From Ceratodon purpureus (Eukaryota; Streptophyta; Bryopsida; Pseudoditrichales; Ditrichaceae): a DNA stretch of 64,000 nt. Made by a program: the position numbers and the translations under genes. This document shows, piece by piece, positions 1-10,946 of this stretch. The notes below the pieces were generated by a model. It made no database searches and was not told where the DNA came from. It worked only from the letters and a program-made list of their open reading frames with translations. The stretch is from NCBI GenBank assembly GCA_014871385.1, contig CM026426.1, forward strand, positions 44,688,484-44,752,483. Reading direction: 5' to 3'. Numbering within the stretch: position 1 is the stretch's first letter; every line of letters starts with the position of its first letter.

Positions 1-170
1 TCACGACGTCAGCCCTAATTTCCTTTCTCTATATAGATGTCGTTTATAATTGACTATGAAATAAAGTAGTTTCAAATAATAATACCACAGAATTAATTAT
101 CTTTTTTTATTTGATTTCTAAAAATAGAACCCTAAATTTAGTACTTCTCCTCGGTTATAGGGTGCACTTC
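1..170. repeat. Left half of a TIR-like terminal region, split by the outer retrotransposon
   Basis: This stretch, continued at 42704-42790 on the far side of the outer LTR element, resembles 46006-46262 at the left end of the MULE. Shared landmarks in order are a GACGTCA then CCTAATTT segment, TTATAGGG, CTTTT...AAAA, TTGGT, AATGTCAA and TCTCTGCTCT. It is therefore probably the terminus of a DNA transposon into which the retrotransposon jumped. No gene is seen here. Confidence 0.5.
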
Positions 171-630
171 TGTTAATCGGAGATTCCCCAATCTCCCTTT
201 TCCTTAGCTCCCCCTAGCTCCTTTTCAGATTTCATCCTTACCTTAGACAGTCATCCAGTCGACTGGATGAACTCTGTCACAATCGACTTGGATGAATTCT
301 GTGACCAGCCGACTGGTTGAACTCTGTCACCAGCCGACTGGATGACTTCCGCCAGTTCAGGAGGTTTAAGAGGCAAGGTTTAGGGTTTCCTGTAATCATT
401 CTACACTAGAGCAGGTAGAGTCAGAGAGGTCTGAGAGCTGTTAGGAACTGCTGTACTATGGTTTTGGGGCTGTTTTGACCCATTTTATGCAGTTTTGACC
501 TCTTTTTGCACTTGTATTGTACATTTCTAGGAACCCATGAGTGTTTGGAGCACTTAGTTTAGTTGGGTTTTGTTGGATTTTGATGGGATTGTGAAGGCTA
601 GGGTTTAGTTGGTAAATCCTCCCTTTAACA
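171..630 (+). repeat. 5' LTR of the outer element (460 bp)
   Basis: It is bounded by TG and CA and matches 42296-42703 almost throughout. It holds a tandem repeat of about 25 bp built on GACTGGATGAACTCTGTCAC at roughly 252-350. There are about four units here and two in the 3' copy, which accounts for nearly all of the 52-bp length difference. Confidence 0.92.
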
Positions 631-1772
631 TTGGCGACCATGCTTTAGTTTGTACCATGTGATCTACTGCTTGTTGTAGGCTATTCCACACGCTTTAGAG
701 GTCCTGAAGTACTGAAATCGGGTCTGCAGAGGTGCAGCAGTTACTGTCGAGAGTCTAGAACAAGCAGGAGATTTGTATTGAGATGCTGTCACTGAAATTC
801 CGAGGTGCTGAACAGATACTGGTTGGTTAGGTGTAGTCATTGTAGTGGTAGATTGGGTCGGCAGGTGCTGCCCAGCCACTGGCAAGGGTCCATGAACCAA
901 TCGAGAGGTGATCTGTTGCAGTAGAGGGGGACAGTGAAGCAAAGAAGATTCAAGTATTTCACGGGTGGAAACACTTGTGCACCGACAGATGCAGTCTAGC
1001 ACGTGTCCAGGGAGCAGTAGCAGCGGATCGGTTCTATTCCAGGCTGGTGGGCGCAGGTGCTGTGAAGATTGAAGGACCAGGTGTTCAGGCAGTCGACCCG
1101 TTTGAACAGAGGGCCGTTCACCACTCGAAAAAGGGGATAGAGCGGCTGTACGTCGGATCTGAAGTCCAACTGTACAAGGGGTGAAAGGTAAGTAACCCGT
1201 AATTCTAGCATTTTGAAATTCAAAATCTCAGATCCAAAAATTTAGGATCTTGAAGTTTGAAATTTGAATTGTGGACCTCGATTTGAGACCTCGATCGGCT
1301 GTGCGAATTTCGATTTGGGACCTCAGTCGACTGTCAGACTTGGTTTCGGGATGTCAGCTGAGACTTCGCATCTGTACTTGGAGGGGGCAAAACGAGTCAA
1401 ATCTGACTGAAAACAGCTGCTAAGAATATTTGGCAGAAGGGGAATTTCTGTCCAAATTAATCACTGCTACAACCATTGGACTGAACTCCTACAGATCAGT
1501 GCAGTAAAAAAAGGGGATAGAAGTAGCTAAAACTGTAATGCAGTGAATTGCTGTGATCTATTTCTACTTTCTGGGAAAAATGCTTGTTGTTACTTACCCA
1601 CGTATACAGCCGACTTGCAGTTAGTGCTAAATTGGCAGGTATAAGGAAAGGGTAGCTGACTGACTCGAGCCGGGAGGAAGCCAAGCAGAGCTGACCAGAC
1701 CGATAGCAGAGCAGCAGCTGCAGACATTAGGAAGGAAAAACAGTCGACTGGAGCAGTCCAGCAGTCACATCC
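631..1772 (+). other. Leader of the outer element, no ORF of note
   Basis: This lies between the 5' LTR and the first gag ATG. Right after the LTR, TGGCGACC (632-639) may be a short primer-binding site; the first 7 bases fit the complement of a tRNA-Arg 3' end, but the match is too short to be firm. Two exact copies of the element's polypurine tract, AAAAAGGGGATA, occur at 1128-1139 and 1508-1519. Confidence 0.55.
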
Positions 1773-1912
1773 ATGGAGGACGGTGACCAGACTGACTTGA
1801 GAGAGAGACAAGCCATCGAGCACTACAGACGCTACATGCAACGGGAGGAGCGGACAACAGAGCCGACTCTAGCAGAAGGACAGGGCCGACTTAGTTCGCA
1901 GGGCAGTGCGGC
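1773..1912 (+). CDS. N-terminal piece of outer gag-frame ORF, cut by the hAT
   Basis: The ATG at 1773 opens an acidic/basic, charged N-terminus. The hAT enters after codon positions 1905-1912 (AGTGCGGC). The same 8 bases recur at 18320-18327 and the frame resumes in phase at 18328, so the reading frame here is one continuous gag-side frame apart from the insertion. No known domain is visible in this piece. Confidence 0.75.
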
Positions 1913-2035
1913 CAGGGTTGTTCAAATAGACGTCCGACCCGGCTCCGGACATCAAGACGTCCGACCCGGACGTCCCCCGTCCCGGACGTCCCCCGTCCCG
2001 GACGTGGCGTCCCCGACGCTCAAGACTTACATCGT
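1913..2035. repeat. Left TIR and subterminal repeat zone of the hAT
   Basis: After the 9-bp TIR come several copies of GACGTCC or its close variants, such as GACGTCCGACCCGG and GTCCCGGACGTCCCC, at about 1929-2000. The right end (18262-18319) carries the same motif family next to its TIR. Subterminal short repeats of this kind are the usual hAT transposase binding sites; that role here is inferred. Confidence 0.8.
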
Positions 2036-2059
2036 GGTAATAATTTTGCGACTCCGGAG

Positions 2060-2501
2060 GGGTAAAAACATTCCCCAGCCGTCCGATCGGCCGATCCCGC
2101 CACCACGCCCCATCTCGGCTGTCCATTCGCGGGGACGGCCGCGGGGACGGCTGCGGAGACGGCCGCGGGGTCGTTGGGGACGGCCGTACGTCGATCCGAC
2201 GGTCAAGATGCGGCCGTGCTGGCACATCGCGGGCCGTCAGATGTAGGCGGCCCACCTGGGCCGTCGGATCCCACGGCCGTCGCCGTGGCCGACCGCGTGG
2301 AGACGCGGCCGACCGCGGAGACGGCCGCGTCGGTCGGACGGCCACGCGGCGCCGACGCCCGACGCGGCCGTCCGATCGGACAGCCGCGCCTTCGGGCGGA
2401 GTCGCGCCCGATCGGACGGCCGCGGGGGCGTAGATCGGACGGCCGTGGGGACGGCCGTGTGGACGGCCGCGAGGTCGGCTTCCCCTATATGAGGGGAAGC
2501 C
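2060..2501 (+). promoter_or_regulatory. GGCCGTC array and palindromic TATA upstream of the kinase
   Basis: A very GC-rich block dense in GGCCGTC/GACGGCC runs to about 2480. Immediately after it, 10-bp perfect inverted arms (2477-2486 GGCTTCCCCT and 2492-2501 AGGGGAAGCC) enclose a TATAT core. It lies about 280 nt before the kinase ATG. The following leader contains a run of 18 G (2618-2635) flanked by GGGGTCC and TTTCGAATTT, a pattern repeated before the RING gene. The promoter role is inferred from position and TATA-like sequence. Confidence 0.55.
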
Positions 2502-2768
2502 GCCTCTTCATTTTTTACCTTTTTTCTCCCTTTTTGAGTGAGGCTGATTGCTACTGGTGGGGGATTTGATCCTTCTCCGTTGGTCGTTCTCACCGGGAGG
2601 AAAGGGGTCCTTCATTTGGGGGGGGGGGGGGGGGGAGAATTTTCGAATTTTTAAACGGTTTTTTTCAAAACCCTTTGGATTTGTATTGCTCTTATTAATC
2701 ATTGTGGGAATTGAGGGTTTCTTTGGAGTTGCAGTTACGATTTCTTGGAGCCTTGAAGGCTTTCCACG

Positions 2769-4245
2769 ATGCCGAAGAACAAGAAGCAGAAGAATGTGGG
2801 GGAATGGGCGAACAAATTTGATGACATGCCGAGCTTACGTTGCAGGGATTATATTGTGGCATTCATCGTGGAATTTTACCAGGAGAATACCCTTATTTCA
2901 TTGAATAGTCGTTACGTTCGGTATGAGGAAGATGGGCCCAAGAAATTCAAGTCAGAGATGGAGACAAAGATTAGGGATCGTTTGACGGATCCGTGCTGGC
3001 ATTCGGATACACAGAAGCCCGGTTACGATCATTTCGTGTCACAGCGTGCACACGATGCGTTATGGAATGCTCGTGAGGTTATTGCTAAGTATGCAAAGGC
3101 GCAAAGGGGGGGAGTCCAGGCCTTCAAGGATACTATTGCAAAGGCAGATTGCTTCACGAGACTAATGGCGCCCCTAAGCTCAAGAAAGCATCGACGGGCG
3201 TCTATTACTTGGTGGAATTCTCCGATTGGGATGGAGACGGCGGCTGACTTACGTAAACGGCATTTGACTATCTTGGCAGACTTTGCAATTTTCTATTACT
3301 TGGACAAGGAAGTCCAGAGAGGTGGTTATGCTACCATACGTAGGGTTCGTATCGAGGGAAACCCGGAAATCCCACCATTCTGGGAGTTTGCTGAGAAACG
3401 GCCGCTCAATTGGTCTATGAGGCCGGATTTGGCACGTGTGGACCACAACAATGAATCTCTTGCGATAAGGATTCCCCATCCTGGTGTCATCCGCTTCATG
3501 GCCATTCATCAGCTGGAACATGTGGGATTCATGTTCTGGTGGAACGGTGGGACCCTTCGAGCCATGCTACAGAGAGACAACGAGGCCCCGGGTGACCTCC
3601 CCCATCGACTATATCTTCAGAGAGAATGCAGAGGACAGTCCGATTCTAGGGAAGCGTCTCCAACTTTTCCGAAGTAAGCGTACAGAGCTTGCTTGGGCAT
3701 TGTGTAACATCATAGATGCTGTGCACAAATACGGTTACCTCCACAATGACTTGTCACCGGACAACATCCTACTTCACTTTCCGGAAGATGAGTCCAAGAT
3801 CTACATCGGGGTTTGTGATTGGGGCTTGATGACGAAGACACTAGAGAACAGAAGGTCGCCTTGGGTTTTTGAGAGTGTCCATCAGAAGGAGGAGACTATG
3901 AGGAGGCGATACTGGGTGGATCCTCGCGTGGTATACGTACACAAGGAAAACCAAGATATTCAAATCATTTCAGATTTGACGGTTGCATCGGAGGATTTCG
4001 CAGCTGCGAAGATTGCGGCGAAGATCAACAGGGGCAACATGTGCACGGCATACCACGAAGCGGAGCCAGTAGAAACACGCCATTTCCAGAATATCGGAGA
4101 ACTCGCAATGGTTTTCGAAGGTTACCTTGAGAGAGTTTGCCAAAACAACAGAGGAACGATTGGTGGACTCGGACATCTTATTAACCGTTTCAGAGATACA
4201 CACAATTGGCCCACTCCCATCGAGCACTACCGCGTGGGTTACTGA
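2769..4245 (+). CDS. Divergent protein kinase, cargo of the hAT (one frameshift)
   Basis: Two overlapping frames (2769-3677 and 3484-4245) form one protein of about 490 residues if a 1-nt shift near 3590-3615, beside a C5 run, is allowed. The N-terminal ~150 residues are unrecognised. The N-lobe shows a glycine-rich stretch (VQRGGYATIRRVRI) and a hinge-like WWNGGTLRAML. The second frame has the catalytic loop HNDLSPDNILL near residue 325, with the HxD and N residues, and DWG in place of DFG near residue 350, so catalysis is plausible. I cannot assign a kinase family. It faces the convergent low-complexity gene. The frameshift could be real decay or an assembly indel in the C run. Confidence 0.7.
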
Positions 4246-5187
4246 TATGGAGATACATATCTACCTTTCCGTATTCCTATAAAAGCATAATGTTTTTTTT
4301 GTTACCGGACGGCGGGCATAGCTCTCAGTAGTGAATAGTTATATTTAGACTCTATATTATGATGAGATGATGGAATCTCAATTTTTGTACACCGGTCAAT
4401 ATTTTGTTTATAAAGTTTACTTGCATTTGGTTCAAATATGGTCTCTGTACTGAGATTGGTCTATTTCTACCCCTTGTATTATGAGGAAAACGGATTGGCT
4501 CCACACATCTAGCTAAAAGTCGATACTCTCAATTCTAATTATGAAAATGATGCGATATGTGAATTGTAACCGTTATGCTTTGTAAATTTTACTCTTAGAA
4601 ATATTGGCAAGCGTATACTGAAGTTCTTTTCGTGAAGACGAAAGCGTAAGGGCCGCAAAACATGATTGCTCATAATCCCCGGTACAAACAAATACCTTAG
4701 ATATAAATATGCATCCCTCAAAAAATATCATTCACGATATTCTTATTAATCTAGCCAAAAAAATAATTGAAAATTATTTTGCATACTTGTCTTGAGATTC
4801 ATTATATTCTAGTGCTCGTAAGTCGTAACCCATGTCAATAGGAAGTTGTCATTTTTAAAATAGTGATATTGATAGTAATGTGCACTTAGAATACGGCTAC
4901 AAGAATATTAAAAAGGTAAATTCCTTTCAAATGTGAAGACAACTACAATATAAAAGACAACACAACTACACTCTAAAACACTAATTATATCTATTCTACT
5001 TGCAAAATGTGGCACGTGCCAATTTTCTTGAGTCCGTACATTTTAAACCTCCATCTACAAAACTGCAAACTACGTACATACTATGCTTGCATCTTTTACT
5101 TTCCGTTGTAAATTTGTAATATGCGATGTCCATGTTAAAGACTTGGTACGCTGCGTTGCTGTAGAAAGTACTACCATGCACCCCATT
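4246..5187. other. AT-rich spacer between convergent cargo genes
   Basis: Nothing convincing is seen. It probably holds the 3' ends of the kinase and of the opposing gene. The ORFs here are short and look random. Confidence 0.5.
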
Positions 5188-6801
5188 CTAATAGTCTCCC
5201 CTCCACCCTAATCCATTGTAGTCATATGGATGATAATAGTTCCCATCATTGGGAAGTTCGCTTGGACCTCCCCGATGGTACGTTTCTTGTGGCCCGTGCC
5301 TTGCAGAATTTGTGGAGGCTCTCAAAAGTCTCTCTCTCTCCTCCATCAATCTTCGATTATCCCGTCTAAGGTGAAACGCATGATTCTCCATGTGTAGTAC
5401 GTAATTTTGCCTTGTTCGCTCCAACTCTAGTTCTTCCTCAAAATAGCTATCTCTTACAACTCGACCGGGAGGGTATCCAAAAGGAGGAGGTGGTACTCTG
5501 TCTTCGGGATGAAGTACGTTGGGGTTGTCCCCGCTATTGTGATCAGTACCGTCGGTGTGATAACCTAGAGGTGGAGGAAATATTCCAGGCGGAGTCCGCG
5601 AAGATGATCTGTAATCATCTTCTGCAAATAGGGCAGATGGGGTACCATGACCACCATATCCGCGGTATGGAGGGGGAGTTGCGTAATCATCACGTCCCAG
5701 TCTCTGCGTATCTTCTTTGCGATCTGGGGAATAACCGTGAGGTACCTCTCTCGGAGGTGTTCGATGGCGCGGACTAGCACTCCTTGGAAGACTCGGTATT
5801 TTCGACCAGCCGTCGTCATAGTTACTAAAGTATCTTGATCCCGTTGCATAATCTGGCCACGGTTGTCCCCCATAGGGTCCATACGCACCATCCGCAAAGT
5901 CAAAGGGTAAATCAGCTCCTTCCGGTTCCCCGTGGCCATAGCCTTGTTCGTGGGGTCCCATGTCCTGACGATCTAGCGAACAATGTCCCCCGTGGGCAGA
6001 GCTTTGTCCATACTCCTCATGGTTGGTACGCGATGACTCTCTGCCACGATGCCCTCTGCGATTCCTGGGATTTTCGTTTGAGCGACGCCCTCGATAGTTG
6101 TCTTCATCATCATAGCTTAAACGACGTCTCTCCTGTTCCTCATCATTATATTCGATGGCTAGAGTTTGTATTCCTGCATCTTGTGCCGGTGGACTCCGAC
6201 GGTTTGAAATATGTAATGGGGGACAAGCGCTATGGCCACTCCAGTCTGTTACAAGATCCATGCTGTCTCTGTTCATTCTATCTGTCCTCAGGCCCGAGAC
6301 TGTGGTCCAGTCAACCCTCTTGTGTAAGACTATCTCCGCCCACACCATTGCCATATTCAAATACAACATGATATGAGGTCGGGAGTTCTGGATTCGTGCT
6401 GCTCGAAAAACCTCGTTGTATCGAATTTTTAAATGATTACTTTCACAATTGTCGATCCTGATCTCTCCCCGTGTTGCCTATTTCTCCGCAGCCTCGGTAC
6501 GTAGATGTACTGGGATCAACTTCATGAGGTGCTTCATCTTGACATATTCCTTGCAAGTTACCATCCGCCATGGTGATGGTTCCCCCTCCCATCCAATCTC
6601 TACTACACAATCAGGGTCATTCGTAGCGTTTGGATCCAAGGGGTGTTTCCTTTTAGGAGTGGAGGGTCCTCCGCGGTCGTTACAAGGCATGGCGAAAGTC
6701 CGGTAAGCGAGTACCTCTGAATACCGTGTATCGAAGCAACCTTGTAACAATGGCTGTAACTTCTCCCCACCGTATAAAAGTTGATTTAATCTCGTATACA
6801 T
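5188..6801 (-). pseudogene. Low-complexity/coiled-coil cargo protein, interrupted by an in-frame TAG
   Basis: Frames 6801-6478 and 6369-5188 are in the same phase, separated only by a TAG at 6478-6480 and open on both sides. The N-terminal domain aligns with residues ~30-130 of the RING-H2 cargo protein: GWE, then TCKEYVKMKH..KL against FKECKKYVKMYH..KL, a later H...R..EVF block against H...R.YEVW, and MVWAEIVLHKRVDW against MVYAELILKRKISW. The homology spans the stop, so the TAG interrupts one protein. The rest is R/G/P/Y-rich with dense charged repeats, ending in a short coiled coil (about 50 residues from the C-terminus) and a Tyr/Gly-rich tail. A further open stretch in the same frame upstream (7050-6802) is hydrophobic and ends in TAG just before the ATG. 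Function unknown. Confidence 0.65.
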
Positions 6802-7025
6802 CTAGTGCATAAGGACTAAAACAAAACCCAGAACTCCAACCAAAAAACCGTACGTATGAAGCACTATATTGTTGGTTTCATAATAACCAACATACGGTGC
6901 TGACAACCCTAAACACAATCCCACGATAACCCGTGGGGAAGTAGAAAAAGCTTGGAGGAACGCAACTGAGCTGAAGTAAATCCACCACATATAGCACGAG
7001 CACCCAAGTGGAGAAAAAGGAAGGA

Positions 7026-7440
7026 GGGCCAGCCTTTTATGCTGGCCCAAACCCCTAGACAGCCAGTTAGGTCAAACGACGGCCCCCCTACGGCAGTTGG
7101 ATCTTGGGGAATGGAGAATCCAATGGCCGTAACTGGTCCGTCGCGGGACTAGCCGCGGCCGTCTAGGATCGTGCCCGCGACCGGTCGTGCGGCCGCGACC
7201 GCTCCCCAAAGGGTGCGTCGGTGGACCGCCGCCCCGCGGTCGGGACGGCCGACTACATGGACGGCCGTGCTGCACCCCGCGGTCGGAGGCTGCAGCGGCG
7301 TGGTCGGCCACGGCCGACCCCGTGTGGACGGATGTCGTCCGGAGCCGTAGGATCTTCTCGTCGGAGAAGATCCGACGGCCGTGGGCGACGGCCGTCCACG
7401 CGGGGTCGGCCGTGGCCGTCCCCGGGGACGGCCAAGGGGG
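7026..7440 (-). promoter_or_regulatory. GGCCGTC array with palindromic TATA upstream of the low-complexity gene
   Basis: On the minus strand a GGCCGTC-rich block (7440 to ~7080) is followed by an ATAAAAG box (7034-7040) enclosed by perfect 8-bp arms, GGGCCAGC at 7026-7033 and GCTGGCCC at 7041-7048. The ATG at 6801 is about 235 nt further on. On the plus-strand side, 7440-7640 is pyrimidine-rich and resembles the leader after the other arrays, so the block may once have fired both ways. Role inferred. Confidence 0.5.
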
Positions 7441-7444
7441 GGGG

Positions 7445-10185
7445 GAGGGTCGAAGGAACTCCCCTCCCCTTGTGTTTTCTCTCCTCTCCTCCCCCCTCTC
7501 CTCCCCTACTCTCCCCCCTCCTTCTTGTCCCAAACAATCCCACTTGGGATTGTTTGGACAGCATATCTCCTAGAAATGGAAAATTCAGACATATCCCGGA
7601 TATTGTGGGGAATGTCCTGAAGATCCTGTGATCGGGGAGGTGGGGTCGACGTTTGAAATTGGGATCCAATGAACTATGTGATATTTTGGTTCTTTGGGGG
7701 TGGATAACCCCCTAGGATCTACAAATAATGTGAACACGTTTATGAAGAAGAATATATATCCTATTGAATGGAAAGAACCGTAAACATTGTGGGTATACTA
7801 AAACAGTTTTTACCAATTGTCATTCAAAGAAACAAAGTTACTCATGTTTTAGCATACGGTAATGAGTTAACATTTTATACTAACGAATCAAAAGAGTAAA
7901 TGTCAACAACGAGATGATAAGAGGAACATCGCGGAGAGAATGCAGTAGAAGTAATTCAACGCATAAATTGATGTACACACTTGGTTTTTCATGCGGTGCA
8001 CCTTACGTTTAAATGGTTAAGAGATTTGCATTTATATTTCACCGGTTTACGGTTTCATAAATCTCTTAGAAATATAGATCCAATTTCTTCTCGAATAGTG
8101 GTATACAATGAAAATATCTATATAGATTCTTTGACTCTAATTTTTAATGGAATGATTTACCCCAGTTTTATTTCTTTAATTTTACATACTCTCGTTCTTT
8201 AGTATTATGGTAGAATCAAAAATAAAAACATAAATAGTAGTTTAGATTATGAGAGAAATTGGAGATAATAATAAATTAAAAATAACCAAAACAAACATTC
8301 AATTCTCTTGGGATTATGCAATTCATGGGAGGAATAAAACTCAAATCATTGTTTTCATAACAAATGGTCCAATTCTAATTTCTCATGCCTGGTTTAGAGT
8401 TATATGAAATATAAAAACTCTCCTTGCACTTTAATGTCTTTTATTTTACACACTTCCATACCGTAGTACTGTGTTATCATTAAAAAAAAAAAAAATCACT
8501 AGCTCACATTATGAGATGAGGAAGGGATAATAGTTAAAAACAAAACAAAAACAGAAAACATTCAATCGTCATTGAATAATGCCAAGCTGTGAACGACTAA
8601 AATTGAAATCATTGTTTTTATAAACAATTCTAGTTTCCCACGCCCAGAATTGAGTTGTACCTTGTAACTTATATGAAATAAAATAAATAAATTAGGTAAC
8701 ACATTTTCATTATATACTATAGGAATATATGTTTATTCATATACACTTTAACGTAAATATAAATATGGAATTGGATTCCAACTTGTACAATGTATAGTAT
8801 ATACGTACAAAAGTAATCACTTACTAATGACACAATGAGAAAATTAAACAAACACGATAATTCATAGAGACACATAGACTATAGTGTACCAAGGAAAAAT
8901 TAAAAAGTCACGACGTGAAATACTTGGAGCTACAAGTACGGAAATAAAATTATTACACAAAAACGTATATTGACGGGACATAATTCTAGAAATATATATA
9001 TTATTGGAATACTAAAAATACTGATGAAAGATGTTTGGTGGGGTGGTATTGTTTCTAAATAGTAAGTAATTAAATTAATGAACAACACAAAGAATAAGAA
9101 GGTTGAGGACGGATATGAATATTAAAACTATAACGACGACGGGTGTAATATTAAGAAATAACGTATCGATACACTTAGGGAAAGCTGTGAAGTAGAAGTA
9201 TATTCATAAGTAAACAAATGAGTGAACCATCGAAATAATAGACGAAAAAAGAATAGTTTGAGAGGGAAAGTATCGAAATTATAATTATTATAAGAAATAG
9301 AAGTCGGCCATGATGTAGTGATATATGGAGAGTTCAAAACGTATATATGAAAGAGGGGTACAGTAGTCAATAAAAACTAAAGCAGTAGGGTACATCTAGT
9401 AGAATATAATTCAAAACTAAAGCAGTAGGGTAGAATTAGTAAAATGGTGGAATAGTGGTCGAATTAGTAAATTATACTTTAACATGGGTCATGGAGGAAA
9501 TAAATCGAAATACGAACGTTCGAAACGATATGAAAGGAAGAAATTCACGAAATGACATTTATGGAGCTTTGAGGGTTGGAGTTGTAGATTAGACAAATTA
9601 GACATTAAAAAAAGGGCATAAACTAGGGGGGAATAAACATAGAGGAAAATAAAGAAGAAGTAAATGAAAACCATATTCGAAAGTGGAAATTGTATAGAGG
9701 GAGGAACGTTAAAAGTACATAAAGAGATGGTAACTCGAATTAAATTGAGAATATGAAGCCGTTTAATGAAAGTATAATAGAAGTACTTATGTATTTAAAA
9801 AAACAAAAATTCAAAGCGGAGAATAAGAAGACGGAGAACTATTAAGATTACAATTTCTGAAACAAGTTTAGATGAGTTCGATTTCTGCAAGGAACTTCTG
9901 GAGTGCGATGGTAGACAACATGAAATGCGTACGATAGAAACAACAGAAATAATGATTCGAATAAATGACACATACATTAACTTCGGTGGAGCGTACGGAA
10001 TAATGACTCGTTGAAGAATTTAGATGCTTTGCATACCATGATGTATTTTAATTCATGTTTACATTAACTGCTGTTCTCATTTTAATTGGTGAAAGAAATT
10101 AACGGGTTTAGTGTAATATGTGGTCGGAAGATGTAGCATTATATGTGTTTATCATTTGTATTTAAAAAAAAGGGGGGGGAGGGAA
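7445..10185. other. AT-rich centre of the hAT, no gene recognised
   Basis: From about 7640 to 10140 the composition drops to strongly AT-rich, with simple A/T runs and only short ORFs (80 codons or fewer) of no recognisable content. It separates the two outward-facing array/promoter modules. It may be a decayed gene or a spacer; the sequence does not decide. Confidence 0.5.
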
Positions 10186-10189
10186 ATTT

Positions 10190-10842
10190 CCCGCGGCCAC
10201 GACGGCCTCGTCCCCACGGTCGGGGGCCGTCTCCACGGCCGTGGGCCGTCTCCGTGAGGGGCCGTCCGCGGGGACGGCCCTTCGACCGCGGCCGTGATTG
10301 AACGGCCGTCGCCTTGGAGACGGCCCCGATCAGACGGCCGCGGGCTGTCGCCGACGGGGCCGTCCCCGCGGCCGTCTCCAAGGCCGTCTACGTGGCCGTC
10401 CCCGCGGCCTTCCCAGCGCGGTCGTCCGCCATTGGACGGCGACGGCCGCGGGGACGGCCGCGATTGGAGGGCCGCAAGCCGCCCCCTCGGGGGCCGTCTC
10501 CAAGGCCGTCCCCTCGGCGACGGCCTTCATCGGACGGCCGTCGCCGAGGAGACGGCCCGATCGGACGGCCGCGGAGGCACGGGCCTCCGCGGCCGTCACC
10601 GTGGCCCCCGACCCGACGGCCCCCAACGGCCGTCGTCAGGTTCGGGACGACGGCCCTAGGCTTGGGGGGACGGCCGTAGGGTTGGAGGCCGTCGCCATAT
10701 ATGGCGACGGCCGTCCCCCACGTCCTCACTTCACTCTCCTCAATAGTCCCTCTCCTATTGCTACAGTTTCCCAATTCACTTGGGAGCTTGTTGGTATGTG
10801 GAGGTGAGGAGATGGGGGTCCCTTTTTATTGTGGGGGGGGGG
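10190..10842 (+). promoter_or_regulatory. GGCCGTC array with palindromic TATA upstream of the RING gene
   Basis: This is about 500 bp of dense GGCCGTC/GACGGCC. It ends in a perfect 26-bp palindrome at 10687-10712 whose centre is CATATATG. A leader follows with GGGGTCC, a run of 10 G (10833-10842) and TTTTTGAATTT, in the same order as ahead of the kinase. The ATG at 10947 is about 250 nt from the TATA core. The long ORFs reported in all frames here are by-products of GC-rich repeats. Confidence 0.55.
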
Positions 10843-10946
10843 AGTTTTTGAATTTTCTGTATTCGTTATTTTGTAAACCGTCATTTATCAACTCCTTGTT
10901 TTCTTTAAAACAAAACCATTACATTTTTGTTTAAAAGGAGGTTACT

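Noticed and set aside
5412-6376. Plus-strand and alternative-frame ORFs opposite the low-complexity cargo gene
   Set aside because: The minus-strand frame is longer and is supported by similarity to the RING protein; the others are shadows.
6802-7050. Hydrophobic 82-codon minus-strand ORF just before the low-complexity gene
   Set aside because: It lies in the predicted leader immediately after the TATA palindrome and ends in TAG before the ATG. It is more likely an untranslated leader or upstream ORF than a membrane protein gene.
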